Source: an uncultured Sphingomonas sp.
Lineage (GTDB): Bacteria; Pseudomonadota; Alphaproteobacteria; Sphingomonadales; Sphingomonadaceae
Assembly (NCBI RefSeq): GCF_913774285.1
Contig: NZ_CAJYHX010000022.1
Span: 124,001 to 188,000, forward strand
DNA length: 64,000 bases
Direction of reading: 5' to 3'
The notes below the pieces were generated by a model. That model saw only the letters and a list, made by a program, of their open reading frames with translations, did no database searches and was not told the DNA's origin. The position numbers and the translations under genes were made by a program. Of the stretch, positions 17,185-26,063 are shown in pieces (the first letter of the stretch is position 1; the number at the start of each line of letters is the position of its first letter).

Positions 17185-17512
17185 GAACGCAAGCTTTTCC
17201 GTGAATCCCCTGATGGAAGCGATGGCGCCCAAGGCCGCGGGCGCCGCCGCGCTGCTCTCCGGCCTCGCCAATCCGCACCGGCTGATGATCCTGTGTGCGC
17301 TGGTGGAGGGGGAACAGAGCGTCGGCGCACTGATCGCGGCCACCGGCATCGCGCCGACCTCGATGTCGCAGCATCTGGGCAAGCTGAAGGATGAGGGCAT
17401 CGTCGCCGCGCGGCGCGACCATCGCACGCTCTTCTATTCGATCACCCACCCTGCCGCGCGCGAGCTGATGGCCGTGCTCCACGCGCATTTCTGCGGAAAG
17501 GAAAACGCATGA
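17183..17512 (+). CDS. ArsR-family repressor, BigR/SqrR-like persulfide sensor
   Basis: This 109-residue winged-helix regulator has the helix-turn-helix SVGALIAATGIAPTSMSQHLGKL. Two cysteines, Cys38 (MILCALVEGEQSVG) and Cys104 (HAHFCGK), stand exactly where BigR, SqrR and YgaV carry the pair that forms a di- to tetrasulfide bridge on sensing reactive sulfur. The context agrees: the next gene, overlapping by four bases, is a rhodanese fused to a membrane domain. It probably represses its own operon and the divergent AhpD-like gene. Sensor type is inference from cysteine placement and context. Confidence 0.85.
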   Translation: MNASFSVNPLMEAMAPKAAGAAALLSGLANPHRLMILCALVEGEQSVGALIAATGIAPTSMSQHLGKLKDEGIVAARRDHRTLFYSITHPAARELMAVLHAHFCGKENA

Positions 17513-18033
17513 CCGCGACGATTTCGGCCCCCGAGGCGCACCGCCTGCTCGCCGGCGGCGGCGCGCTGCTGATCGACGTGCGCGAGCCCGACGAGTTTCG
17601 GGCAAGCCACATTCCCTATGCCGCATCGATGCCGCTGGGCAGCCTGCCGGCGGTGCTGGCCGATGCCGATCTTCCGGCGGACCGACTGCTGATCTTCCAG
17701 TGCCAGAAAGGCGGCCGCGGCGGCCAGGCCTGCGCGCTAGCGGGGCGCAGCCTGGGGGGCCGGGTGCGCAACCTCGAAGGCGGGATAGAAGCTTGGGCTG
17801 CCGCCGGGCTGCCGGTGACGAGTGTCGGTGTGCCGCGCGTGTCGGTCTTCCGCCAGGTACAGATGATCGTCGGGCTACTGGTGCTGGCCGGCACGCTGGC
17901 CGGGCTGGCGGGGTTCGTGCCGGGTTTCTACGCGGCCGCGTTCTTCGGCTTCATGCTGGCCTTTGCGGGGGTCAGCGGCTGGTGCGGGCTGGGCGTAGCG
18001 CTGCAGCGCATGCCGTGGAACCGCGCGGCCTGA
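17509..18033 (+). CDS. Rhodanese domain fused to DUF2892-like membrane domain
   Basis: This 174-residue membrane protein has residues 1-105 as a rhodanese domain with catalytic Cys65 in the loop CQKGGRG, preceded by LIDVREPDEFRASHIPYA. Residues about 115-165 form two transmembrane helices of the DUF2892 type (IVGLLVLAGTLAGLAG, AAFFGFMLAFAGVSGW). Rhodaneses move sulfane sulfur between thiols, so this one presumably handles persulfide at the inner membrane. It overlaps the repressor gene (ATGA) and is its obvious target. Confidence 0.9.
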   Translation: MTATISAPEAHRLLAGGGALLIDVREPDEFRASHIPYAASMPLGSLPAVLADADLPADRLLIFQCQKGGRGGQACALAGRSLGGRVRNLEGGIEAWAAAGLPVTSVGVPRVSVFRQVQMIVGLLVLAGTLAGLAGFVPGFYAAAFFGFMLAFAGVSGWCGLGVALQRMPWNRAA

Positions 18034-18094
18034 ATTCAGGCCGCCGGCGCCGCAAGATATCGTTTCCTCACACGGAGCAAGGCTCCAGGGGGGG

Positions 18095-18190
18095 GGACCA
18101 CCGCCGAAGGCGGCAGCGGAGGCGGCGAGTGCCGGGCAAGCGCCCTCTACCACGCCGCTGGCGCGGCGCGGTCCCCCTCCCCCGCTTCGC
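18095..18190. repeat. G+C-rich inverted-repeat element between convergent genes
   Basis: A run beginning GGGGGGGACC near 18095 is mirrored by CGGTCCCCCTCCCCC near 18168-18182, with CCGCCGAAGGCGG hairpins inside. It belongs to the dispersed palindromic elements of this genome and codes for nothing. Confidence 0.55.
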
Positions 18191-18231
18191 GGGAGAGGAA
18201 ACGCTCTGGTGTAGGACGCCGGCCTTCAACG

Positions 18232-18265
18232 AAAAGGCCCCCGCCGTTGCCGGCAGGGGCCTTTC
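18232..18265 (-). terminator. Rho-independent terminator of typA
   Basis: AAGGCCCC...GGGGCCTT arms enclose GCCGTTGCCGGC. Read on the minus strand the stem ends in CCTTTTCG, just after the typA stop. A shorter T-run on the plus side could also serve the rhodanese operon. Confidence 0.75.
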
Positions 18266-18284
18266 TTCACCGTAGCAGCGTCGC

Positions 18285-20126
18285 TTACGCGGCCGACTTC
18301 GCCCGGCTCTGGCGCTTGCGCTCGTTCGGGTCGAGGAAGCGCTTGCGCAGACGGATGTTCTTCGGGGTCACTTCCACCATCTCGTCGTCGTCGATGTACG
18401 CGATGGCCTGTTCCAGCGTCATCTTCTTCGGCGGGGTCAGGCGGATCGCGTCGTCCTTGCCGCCCGAAGCGCGGAAGTTGGTCAGCTGCTTCGCCTTCAT
18501 CGGGTTGACCTCGAGGTCTTCCGTCTTGGCGTTCTCGCCGATGATCATGCCCTCGTACAGGGCCTCACCGTGGCCGACGAACAGGATACCGCGCTCTTCG
18601 AGCGGACCCAGCGCATAGCCCTGGGCTTCGCCGGCGCCGTTGGAGATCAGCACGCCGTTCTTGCGGCCTTCGATCTTGCCCTTGTACGGCCCGTACTTCT
18701 CGAACAGGCGGTTCATGATGCCGGTGCCGCGGGTGTCCGAAAGGAACTCGCCGTGATAGCCGATCAGGCCGCGCGACGGTGCCGAGAAGGTGATGCGGGT
18801 CTTGCCGCCGCCCGACGGACGCATGTCGGTCATCTCGGCCTTGCGCTGGTTCATCTTGTCGACGACCGTGCCCGAGAATTCCTCATCCACGTCGATCACG
18901 ACGGTCTCGTACGGCTCTTCACGGCCATTCTCGCCGTCGCGGAAAAGCACGCGCGGACGGCTGATGCCGAGCTCGAAGCCCTCGCGGCGCATCGTCTCGA
19001 TCAGCACGCCGAGCTGAAGTTCGCCGCGGCCGGCGACTTCGAAGCTGTCCTTCTCGTCGCTCTCGGTGATCTTGATCGCGACGTTCGATTCCGCCTCGCG
19101 GAACAGGCGGTCGCGGATCATGCGGCTGGTCACCTTGCTGCCCTCGCGGCCCGCCATCGGCGAGTCGTTGACGGCGAAGCGCATCGACAGCGTCGGCGGA
19201 TCGATCGGCTGCGCCTGGAGCGGCACGCTGACCGAGGTGTCGGCGATGGTGTTCGACACGGTGGCGACGGCGAGGCCGGCGAGGCTGATGATGTCGCCCG
19301 CCTTGGCTTCTTCCACCGGCACGCGGTCGAGCCCGCGGAACGACATGATCTTCGAGGCGCGACCGGTCTCGATGATGTTGCCGTCGTTATCCAGCGCGTG
19401 GATCGCCTGGTTCATGCGCACCGTGCCGCTCTCGACACGGCCGGTGAGGATACGGCCGAGGAAGTTGTCGCGGTCGAGCAGGGTGACGAGGAACTTGAAC
19501 TCGGCGTCCGGGTCCACCTGGGGCGGCGGGACATGGTCGACGATCTTCTGGAACAGCGGGGTCAGCGTGCCCTCGCGCGCTTCGGGGTCGTCCGAGGCAT
19601 AGCCGTTGCGGCCCGAGGCGTAGAGCACCGGGAAGTCGAGCTGCTCGTCGGTCGCTTCCAGCGTCACGAACAGGTCGAACACTTCGTCGAGCACTTCCTG
19701 CACGCGCGAATCGGCACGGTCGATCTTGTTGACGACCACGATCGGGCGCAGGCCCAGCTTCAGCGCCTTGCCGGTGACGAACTTGGTCTGCGGCATCGCG
19801 CCTTCCGACGAGTCGACCAGCAGGATCACGCCGTCGACCATGCTCAGGATACGCTCCACCTCGCCGCCGAAGTCGGCGTGGCCGGGCGTGTCGACGATGT
19901 TGATGCGGATGCTGTTCTCTTCGGTGCCGTCGGGCGACCAGTCAACCGACGTCGGCTTGGCGAGAATCGTGATCCCGCGCTCCTTTTCGAGGTCGTTCGA
20001 GTCCATCGCACGCTCTTCGACGCGCTGGTTGTCGCGGAAGGTGCCGGACTGGCGGAAGAGCTGGTCGACGAGGGTGGTCTTGCCGTGGTCGACGTGCGCG
20101 ATGATCGCGACGTTGCGGAGATTCAT
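18285..20126 (-). CDS. typA: Translational GTPase TypA/BipA
   Basis: This 613-residue ribosome-associated GTPase is needed for 50S assembly and growth in cold or stress. GTPase motifs are intact: AHVDHGKTT (G1), RGITI (G2), [14 protein letters not shown] (G3) and NKID (G4). Domains II and III and the TypA-specific C-terminal domain follow ([43 protein letters not shown]). The ATG at 20126 with AGGAAA upstream starts the family's [18 protein letters not shown]; the longer frame adds 15 unrelated residues. The gene is monocistronic with its own terminator. Confidence 0.97.
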   Translation of the reverse strand: MNLRNVAIIAHVDHGKTTLVDQLFRQSGTFRDNQRVEERAMDSNDLEKERGITILAKPTSVDWSPDGTEENSIRINIVDTPGHADFGGEVERILSMVDGVILLVDSSEGAMPQTKFVTGKALKLGLRPIVVVNKIDRADSRVQEVLDEVFDLFVTLEATDEQLDFPVLYASGRNGYASDDPEAREGTLTPLFQKIVDHVPPPQVDPDAEFKFLVTLLDRDNFLGRILTGRVESGTVRMNQAIHALDNDGNIIETGRASKIMSFRGLDRVPVEEAKAGDIISLAGLAVATVSNTIADTSVSVPLQAQPIDPPTLSMRFAVNDSPMAGREGSKVTSRMIRDRLFREAESNVAIKITESDEKDSFEVAGRGELQLGVLIETMRREGFELGISRPRVLFRDGENGREEPYETVVIDVDEEFSGTVVDKMNQRKAEMTDMRPSGGGKTRITFSAPSRGLIGYHGEFLSDTRGTGIMNRLFEKYGPYKGKIEGRKNGVLISNGAGEAQGYALGPLEERGILFVGHGEALYEGMIIGENAKTEDLEVNPMKAKQLTNFRASGGKDDAIRLTPPKKMTLEQAIAYIDDDEMVEVTPKNIRLRKRFLDPNERKRQSRAKSAA

Positions 20127-20212
20127 GCGATTTCCTGATTGGCGCGGAAGCGCGCGTACGGGCGGGCCCATAGCGGAATTTGTGCGCCGCGGGAAGGCCC
20201 CCGTATTTCCCG

Positions 20213-20725
20213 CTATAGGATCCGGTAGACCGTGATCCGCACCGCCGGCCCTTTCCCCTCCGGCGGCGCGCCGATCGTGCCGGTGAACACGGACTGGTTG
20301 AGCCAGGCATGCGGCCCTTCCGGCACCTCGAACCAGGGCACCGTCCGCACATAGCGGCGCTTCGGATCGTGGCTGATCAGCCCCTTGTTGATCACATGGA
20401 TCAGCGTGCCGTCTTCGGCCTGCATCATGTAGTCGGCGTAGATGTCGAGCATCCGGTCCGGCCGCTCCAACTGCCAGTCCATGCCGCCCGCGAGCACCGT
20501 GCCGCGAATGCGGGGGCCCTCGAACGTGCCGCCGGTGATGGGGATGCGGTTCCGCGTGCCATAGGGCGTCTTGCCAACCGGGGTGCCGGCGCCGAGCGTG
20601 ACGATGGCTTCATAGGCGAACTCCAGCGGCAGGCTTGTCTCCGGCGCAGCGCTGGCGGGACTCGCCACGCCGCCCGCCACAAACCCCGCCGCCCCCATCG
20701 CGCCCAGCATCTCGCGCCGCTGCAT
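20213..20725 (-). CDS. DUF3237 family secreted protein
   Basis: This 170-residue protein has an N-terminal export signal containing [19 protein letters not shown], which looks like a twin-arginine or lipid-free Sec signal. The body matches DUF3237: [42 protein letters not shown] and [11 protein letters not shown]. The fold is a beta-barrel of unknown biochemical role. The ATG at 20725 follows GGAGAGGGTGG; an upstream ATG is less suitable. Confidence 0.85.
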   Translation of the reverse strand: MQRREMLGAMGAAGFVAGGVASPASAAPETSLPLEFAYEAIVTLGAGTPVGKTPYGTRNRIPITGGTFEGPRIRGTVLAGGMDWQLERPDRMLDIYADYMMQAEDGTLIHVINKGLISHDPKRRYVRTVPWFEVPEGPHAWLNQSVFTGTIGAPPEGKGPAVRITVYRIL

Positions 20726-20872
20726 CCACCCTCTCCGATTGCTATACGACAATACAATCCCCGTGCCTGACCCCGATCAAGTTGCAATCCATACTGTGCT
20801 ATCTACATGACACACTTGCGGGATACGTGCTTCGCCTGCATGGTTATCCCTACGGAGTTGGAGAGAGTGACG

Positions 20873-22078
20873 ATGGCGACTGTGACGGATACCGCAGAAC
20901 AGGGTCTGGTGCTCACGCCCCCGGATCCCGTCCCCGTCGTGGCACCCGAAAAGGCTGCCGGGCTGGTGCCGGTCGAAGACACCAAGAAATCCGAGCTCGA
21001 CAAGCGCGTCGACGGCTTCATCGACGATCTGATCGCGCAGGACGTGAACTCGCCCGAATTCGGCAAGCGCGTCGATGCGATCGCGGCGATGGGCCAGAAG
21101 GAAATCCGCGACGCCGCCGGCCAGTCCAACCGCTTCCTCGATCGCCCGGTGCGCGCGATGGGCAGCGAGGGCGGCGTGGGTGCCGACCTGCTCGCGCTGC
21201 GCAAGACCGTGGAAGACCTGGACCCCTCGCGCAACGGCAAGCTGATCGGCGGCAAGGACGGCTTCCTCTCGAAGATCTTCGGCGGCGGCGGCCTGACCAA
21301 CTATTTCCGCAAATACCAGTCGTCGCAGAGCCACATCAACGCGGTGCTCAAGAGCCTGGCCAACGGCAAGGACGAGCTGCTGCAGGACAATGCCGCGATC
21401 GCCACCGAGCGCGCCAATCTGTGGAACGCGATGGGTCGCCTCGAGCAGATGATCTATCTCTCCAAGGCGATGGACGCGAAGCTCGAGGACAAGGCCAACG
21501 AGCTCGATCACACCGATCCGGCCAAGGCCAAGGCGATCCGCGAGACCGCGCTCTTCTATGTCCGCCAGCGCACCCAGGACCTGCTCACCCAGATGGCGGT
21601 GACAGTGCAGGGCTATCTCGCGCTCGATCTGGTCAAGAAGAACAATGTCGAGCTGATCAAGGGCGTCGACCGCGCCTCCACCACCACCGTCTCGGCGCTG
21701 CGTACCGCAGTGACCGTGGCGCAGGCGCTCAACAACCAGAAGCTGGTGCTCGACCAGATCACCGCGCTCAACACCACGACGGCCAACCTGATCGAATCGA
21801 CCGGCCAGCTGCTCAAGAGCCAGACCGCCGCGATCCACGAACAGGCGGCGAGCGCCACCATCCCCGTCGAGACGCTGCAGCGCGCCTTCCAGAACATCTA
21901 CGACACGATGGATGCGATCGACACGTTCAAGCTCAAGGCGCTCGACAGCATGAAGGTGACGGTCAACACGCTGTCGAACGAAGTCGAGAAGTCGAAGGGC
22001 TATATCGCCCGCGCCGAGGGTGCCGAGCAGAACCGGCTGGGCGGCCCTACCGATGGCTTCAAGCTGGAGGCGATGTAA
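20873..22078 (+). CDS. Toxic anion resistance protein, TelA/KlaA family
   Basis: This 401-residue cytoplasmic, mostly helical protein of the TelA family was first linked with tellurite resistance; its molecular activity is unknown. Hallmarks are NYFRKYQSSQSHINAVLKSL, RLEQMIYLSKAMDAKLED, the central VTVQGYLALDLVKKNNVELIKGVDRASTTTVSALRTAV and NTTTANLIESTG. Start at 20873 after GGAGAGAGTGACG. Only six bases separate its stop from the following membrane-protein gene, an arrangement reminiscent of the xpaC-telA pair of Bacillus. Confidence 0.9.
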   Translation: MATVTDTAEQGLVLTPPDPVPVVAPEKAAGLVPVEDTKKSELDKRVDGFIDDLIAQDVNSPEFGKRVDAIAAMGQKEIRDAAGQSNRFLDRPVRAMGSEGGVGADLLALRKTVEDLDPSRNGKLIGGKDGFLSKIFGGGGLTNYFRKYQSSQSHINAVLKSLANGKDELLQDNAAIATERANLWNAMGRLEQMIYLSKAMDAKLEDKANELDHTDPAKAKAIRETALFYVRQRTQDLLTQMAVTVQGYLALDLVKKNNVELIKGVDRASTTTVSALRTAVTVAQALNNQKLVLDQITALNTTTANLIESTGQLLKSQTAAIHEQAASATIPVETLQRAFQNIYDTMDAIDTFKLKALDSMKVTVNTLSNEVEKSKGYIARAEGAEQNRLGGPTDGFKLEAM

Positions 22079-22084
22079 GCCGCG

Positions 22085-22795
22085 ATGCCGAGTGACGTGG
22101 ACCGCCTGCTCGCCCGCGGCGAGGAACTGATCGAGCGCTCGCGCGTCCGCACCGAAGGTGCGCTGGCCACCCGCACGCGCAAGCGGCGCGAGGCGGAGAT
22201 CCTTTCGCGGCTCGGGCGGATCGCAGCGGCGGACGCGGTGATCATCATCGCGGCGATCACGATCGGCATGTTCGTGCCGCTCGGCATGTTCGGGGCGCTG
22301 GCGGTGATGGCGCTGCTGATCCTGGCGACACTCGTCTTCGCATCGCTTCCCGTCACCAGCGCGCCGCGTGTCGAACAGCTGGTGCAGGTGCCCTTGAAGG
22401 CGCTGCCCTCCACCACCGAACGCTGGCTGGAAACGCAGCGGCTGGCGCTGCCGGCCCCTGCCCGCACGTTGGTGGACTCGATCGGGGTGAAGCTGGAGAC
22501 GCTGGCGCCGCAGCTGGCCCGGCTGGACGAATCCTCCCCCGCCGCCAACGAGGTCCGCAAGCTGATCGGCGAGCAGCTGCCTGAGCTGGTCAAGGGCTAT
22601 GGCCGCGTGCCCGAGCCGCTGCGCACCGTGCCCCGCAACGGCATGACGCCCGACCAGCAGCTGGCGCAGGGCCTGCAGGTGATCGACGAGGAAATCGCCG
22701 AGATGACTGCGCAGCTGGCGCAAGGCGACCTCGACGCGTTGGCGACGCGGGGTAACTTCCTGCAGATCAAGTACAAGGACGACGAGCTGGGCTGA
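22085..22795 (+). CDS. Membrane protein paired with TelA (XpaC-like position)
   Basis: This 236-residue protein has a charged N-terminal helix, two adjacent transmembrane helices (ADAVIIIAAITIGMFVPLG, MFGALAVMALLILATLVFA) and a cytoplasmic helical domain (KALPSTTERWLETQRLALP, LIGEQLPELVKGYGRVPEPLRT). This layout is like the XpaC proteins that accompany TelA. I infer that the two proteins form one membrane-linked unit. The six-base spacing implies cotranscription. Family assignment is by architecture and context rather than by a strong motif. Confidence 0.75.
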   Translation: MPSDVDRLLARGEELIERSRVRTEGALATRTRKRREAEILSRLGRIAAADAVIIIAAITIGMFVPLGMFGALAVMALLILATLVFASLPVTSAPRVEQLVQVPLKALPSTTERWLETQRLALPAPARTLVDSIGVKLETLAPQLARLDESSPAANEVRKLIGEQLPELVKGYGRVPEPLRTVPRNGMTPDQQLAQGLQVIDEEIAEMTAQLAQGDLDALATRGNFLQIKYKDDELG

Positions 22796-22823
22796 AGGAG
22801 ACGCGTCGCTCTCCGCCTGCGCT

Positions 22824-22923
22824 CCCCTCCCGCTTGCGGGAGGGGTCGGGGGAGGGAGTGACGTGGCGATGGCGGACCCAAGCTGCCGCGCTCCCCTCCC
22901 CTAGCCTATCCCGCAAGCGGGAG
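22824..22923. repeat. Paired palindromic repeats
   Basis: CCCCTCCCGC-TT-GCGGGAGGGG at 22824-22845 is a perfect 10-bp stem. A second, inverted copy (ATCCCGCAAGCGGGAGGG) lies near 22902-22921. Together they form one element between convergent genes. Confidence 0.7.
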
Positions 22924-22939
22924 GGAAACATGCCAGCCC

Positions 22940-23125
22940 TCAGAGCAGCGCGAGCAGGTAGCGGATCAGGTCGGCGATCCCGCTCGCGCTGACCGGCAGC
23001 AGCAGCAGGATCAGCGCATAGACGAGGAACATCCGCGTCAGGAATCGCTCGCGCCGCCCGGGCGGTACGGGCGCGGGACGCTGCGGTTCCGGCCGCGGCC
23101 AGACGCGATTCTCGTCAAAGAACAT
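22940..23125 (-). CDS. Small single-pass membrane protein
   Basis: The 61-residue product begins MFFDENRVWPRPEPQRPAPVPPG. A basic stretch (RRERFLTR) precedes a hydrophobic segment (MFLVYALILLLLPVSASG) and the C-terminus LIRYLLALL. Longer frames run through the unrelated upstream region and are discarded. The coding pattern looks genuine, but the function is unknown. It lies downstream of the palindromic repeat region and converges with the TelA operon. Confidence 0.5.
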   Translation of the reverse strand: MFFDENRVWPRPEPQRPAPVPPGRRERFLTRMFLVYALILLLLPVSASGIADLIRYLLALL

Positions 23126-23272
23126 CGTACAGGAGGGTGCCGCATCGCGACTGGGCCCGCAACCGCCCCTTGGGCCAGCGGAGCGCCGGATCGGACCGAC
23201 CGACCACCTAGGAGGTTTGCGTAAAGACCCCGCCCTCACGGCGTGGCAGGCGAGGCGATCAGGCTCGCTTCG

Positions 23273-23644
23273 ATGACTACCGCCTCCCCCGCCGAACGCC
23301 CCAGCGTGTTGCTCGTCGAAGACGATGACGGCGTGCGTCGCTCGACTCAGCTGCTGCTGCACGGCCAGGGCTATCAGGTGCGGGCGCACAGCGTGGCCTC
23401 GGCCTCGCTCGCCGATCCGGCCGCACTCACCGCGGATTATCTGGTCGCCGATTACTGCCTGCCCGACAGCGACGGCATCGCCCTGCTGCGGGCGCTGCAG
23501 GCGCGCGGCTGGACTGGCCGCGCCGTGCTGATGACCGGCTATCCCAGCCCCGCGCTGACCGCCGAGGCGGCAGCGACCGGCTATGCCGCCCTGCTCGAAA
23601 AGCCGCTGCGCACCCACGAACTACTCGGCGCGCTGGGGAATTGA
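23273..23644 (+). CDS. Single-domain response regulator
   Basis: This 123-residue stand-alone receiver domain has the phosphoacceptor Asp60 (VADYCLPDSDG), the acidic pocket Glu16-Asp17-Asp18, Thr88 (LMTGYP) and Lys110 (LEKPL) all in place, so it should be phosphorylated. With no output domain it would act by protein-protein contact or as a phosphate shuttle, as DivK-like proteins do. No histidine kinase is nearby, so it is an orphan. The ATG at 23273 is used; the GTG-started extension lacks receiver character. Confidence 0.85.
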   Translation: MTTASPAERPSVLLVEDDDGVRRSTQLLLHGQGYQVRAHSVASASLADPAALTADYLVADYCLPDSDGIALLRALQARGWTGRAVLMTGYPSPALTAEAAATGYAALLEKPLRTHELLGALGN

Positions 23645-23683
23645 AGCCACGACAATCCTCCCCCGCCAGGGGGGGAAAGGGGT

Positions 23684-24625
23684 TCAGCCCACCACCTCGG
23701 CATCCTCGCGCTTTTCGGGGCGGATATAAATCGAGCTGAGCTGCGGCAGGGCCGCCTTCAACTTGGCCTCGATCCGCTCGACCAGCGTCTCCGCCTCGCC
23801 CATTGCCAGGCTGTCGTCAAAATCGGCGCTGATCGCGACGAATACCCGGTCGGGTGCGGTGTGGATGGTGCGGACATGGTTGACCGCGGTGATGCGCGGC
23901 TCGGCCTCCAGCATCGTCCGCACCTGGGCGATCAGGTCCGGGTTGGCGCGCTCGCCGATCAGCAGGCCCTTGGCCTCGCGCGCCAGCAGCGTCGCGACGG
24001 CGGCAAGGATCAGGCCGATGACGATCGAGGCCATGCCGTCGATCCGCGGGTCATCCCAGGCATGGCTGGCCCACACGCCGATCGCGGCGACGACCAGCCC
24101 GGCCAGCGCCGCCGAGTCCTCGAACAGCACGATGAAGCCGGCGGGATCCTTGGATTCGCGGATCGCCTTCCACCAGCCGCAATCGCCCTTGTTCTCGCGG
24201 AACTCGCGGATCGCGATCACCCAACTGGTGCCTTCCATCGCGGTGGCGATACCGAGCACGATATAGTTGACCAGCGGGTCGCGAAGCGGCTCCGGGTCGA
24301 TGATGTGGAGATAGCCCTCGTACACCGACACGCCGGCGCCCAGCCCGAAGATCAGGATCGCGACGACGAAGGCCCAGAAATAGAGTTCGCGGCCATAGCC
24401 GAAGGGGTGTTCGGCATCGGGCGGCCGCTTGGCGCGGCGTTGGCCGTAGAGCAGCAGGATCTGGTTGAGGCTGTCGACCAGGCTGTGCACGCCCTCGGTG
24501 AGCATCGAGGACGACGCGGTGATCGCCGCCGCGACGAACTTCGCGACGGCGATCCCGATATTGGCGGCGAGCGCCGCGTAGAGAACCAGATTGGCGCGCC
24601 AGCCCGACGCGGGAGACGCAGCCAT
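23684..24625 (-). CDS. Cation diffusion facilitator family transporter
   Basis: This 313-residue inner-membrane metal/proton antiporter has about six transmembrane helices and a C-terminal cytoplasmic ferredoxin-like domain (VNHVRTIHTAPDRVFVAISADFDD). The helix-2 site reads LTEGVHSLVDSLNQ and helix 5 reads LFEDSAALAGLVV. This differs from the classical HxxxD pair of zinc exporters and matches the SLC30A9-like branch, so the metal may not be zinc. The gene ends at a convergent junction with the response regulator. Upstream, 11 bases away, is a small acidic protein on the same strand. Confidence 0.85.
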   Translation of the reverse strand: MAASPASGWRANLVLYAALAANIGIAVAKFVAAAITASSSMLTEGVHSLVDSLNQILLLYGQRRAKRPPDAEHPFGYGRELYFWAFVVAILIFGLGAGVSVYEGYLHIIDPEPLRDPLVNYIVLGIATAMEGTSWVIAIREFRENKGDCGWWKAIRESKDPAGFIVLFEDSAALAGLVVAAIGVWASHAWDDPRIDGMASIVIGLILAAVATLLAREAKGLLIGERANPDLIAQVRTMLEAEPRITAVNHVRTIHTAPDRVFVAISADFDDSLAMGEAETLVERIEAKLKAALPQLSSIYIRPEKREDAEVVG

Positions 24626-24636
24626 GCGGGACTGCC

Positions 24637-24999
24637 TTAGTCGAGGCCGAGCTTGTGCAGGGCCTTGTCGATCAGGCCACGATCTTCCTTGGGCGCGTCT
24701 TCCTTACCTTCGGCGCGATTTGCTTCGGCCTTGGCATCATAGCCCGAGCTCTCCGGAATCTCGTTGTTGTGCACCGGCTGGGTCGAAGCGGGCGGATCGG
24801 ATGCGTCCATCGACTCGTCGAGCGCCCGGTCGAGCCGGGCTTCCTTGCTGGCGGGATCGCGGGCCAGCCGCTCCTCGATGGAGCTGTCCGTGCCCGCATC
24901 GGCCGAGTGGACGGCGCCCTTGGCCGCTTCATCGTCGGCACGGGGGTCGGGAGCGACCGACATCCGGTCCATCGCGGGGTCGAGGGGATTGTTGGTCAT
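24637..24999 (-). CDS. Acidic, disordered hypothetical protein
   Basis: This 120-residue hydrophilic protein is rich in Asp, Glu, Ala and Ser (RADDEAAKGAVHSADAG, SIEERLARDPASKEARLD) with a short helical end (GLIDKALHKLGLD). There is no signal peptide or membrane segment. AGGAG precedes the ATG. Similar disordered proteins of sphingomonads look like stress-related hydrophilins, but this is only an impression. Eleven bases separate it from the CDF transporter, so they may share a transcript. Confidence 0.6.
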   Translation of the reverse strand: MTNNPLDPAMDRMSVAPDPRADDEAAKGAVHSADAGTDSSIEERLARDPASKEARLDRALDESMDASDPPASTQPVHNNEIPESSGYDAKAEANRAEGKEDAPKEDRGLIDKALHKLGLD

Positions 25000-25073
25000 G
25001 CTGCACTCTCCTGAGCGTTACCCGGATTAAACGGACATGCCGGGATTCGCGTTCCGCCGCATCGCGCCTGCGC

Positions 25074-25113
25074 AAAACAAAAGGCCCGGCGGATCGCTCC
25101 ACCGGGCCCTTGG
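25074..25113 (-). terminator. Rho-independent terminator after the BI-1 gene
   Basis: On the minus strand, AAGGGCCCGG pairs with CCGGGCCTT across TGGAGCGATCCG and is followed by TTTTGTTTT. It lies directly downstream of the Bax inhibitor-1 gene. Confidence 0.85.
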
Positions 25114-25134
25114 TTGCCGTGTTCCGCGCGGGGA

Positions 25135-25902
25135 TCAGTCGCGCGAGCTGCCGAACAGGCGCAGCAGGAACAGGAACATGTTGATGAAGTCGAGATAGAG
25201 GTTCAGCGCCCCCATAATCGCGACCTTGCCCTGCTCGCGGGTGCCCGCGACATAGGCGTAGATGCTCTTGATCTTCTGCGTGTCATAGGCGGTGAGGCCG
25301 GCGAAGATCAGCACGCCGACGGCGCTGATCACCAGGCTCATCGTGCCCGACTGCAGGAAGAGGTTGACGATCGACGCGACGATCAGACCCACCAGGCCGA
25401 TGATCAGGAAGGTACCGAAGCCCGACAGATCCTTCTTGGTGGTGTAGCCGTAGAGGCTCAGTGCACCGAAACCGGCCGCGGTGCCGAAGAACACCTGGGC
25501 GATCGACATGTCGGTATAGGTGACGAAGATCGTCGAGAGCGACGCGCCCAGCAGGCCTGCATAGGCGAAGAACAGCGCCTTGAGCGTGCCCTCGGACATG
25601 CGGTTCTGGCCGAAGCTCATCGCGAACACGATCGCCAGCGGCGAGATCATCACCACCCAGCCGAGCAGCGTCGGCTGCAGCGACAGACCGCGGGCGGTTT
25701 CCACCACCTGGAACAGCAGCGCCTGCAGCGAGGCGACCTTGCCGAACGCCAGCGCGACAATGCCGGTCAGCAGCACGCCGGACAGCATGTAGTTGTAGAC
25801 CGACAGCATGTACGACCGGAGCCCCGCGTCATGCGCCGCGGCGCGTGCACTCGCGGTCGCGAAGGGCGACTCGCTCGTGCGGGGATCGGACCAGTTAGCC
25901 AT
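25135..25902 (-). CDS. Bax inhibitor-1 / YccA family membrane protein
   Basis: This 255-residue protein has seven hydrophobic segments. Family motifs include ALFFAYAGLLGASLSTIFVTY, GALSLYGYTTKKDLSGFGTFL and LTAYDTQKIK, plus the C-terminal LNLYLDFINMFLFLLRLFG. The acidic pair in the late helices is thought to control a pH-dependent calcium leak; in bacteria the family also interacts with FtsH. The ATG at 25902 follows AAAGGAG with eight bases spacing and gives MANWSDPRTSE. Monocistronic with its own terminator. Confidence 0.93.
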   Translation of the reverse strand: MANWSDPRTSESPFATASARAAAHDAGLRSYMLSVYNYMLSGVLLTGIVALAFGKVASLQALLFQVVETARGLSLQPTLLGWVVMISPLAIVFAMSFGQNRMSEGTLKALFFAYAGLLGASLSTIFVTYTDMSIAQVFFGTAAGFGALSLYGYTTKKDLSGFGTFLIIGLVGLIVASIVNLFLQSGTMSLVISAVGVLIFAGLTAYDTQKIKSIYAYVAGTREQGKVAIMGALNLYLDFINMFLFLLRLFGSSRD

Positions 25903-26063
25903 TCGAAAAACTCCTTTGACCGGCGCAATGCCGGATGGCTGGAATATCGGCCTCGCCACAGGGGTTTTCAAGCAAAACCCGGCCCAGCAACGTTTCGATA
26001 CACAGGCGGCGAGGACTTTGTGTGCGCTTTGAACACGCTAGCGGGTCGGCTAGAACGCCGCTG

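Noticed and set aside
18570..20138. A 522-residue plus-strand protein opposite typA
   Set aside because: It mirrors the conserved typA reading frame and has the His/Arg/Asp-rich composition usual for antisense frames in G+C-rich DNA.
20777..22723. A 648-residue minus-strand protein opposite the TelA operon
   Set aside because: It is an antisense frame with no recognisable motif. The plus strand carries conserved TelA sequence and ribosome sites.
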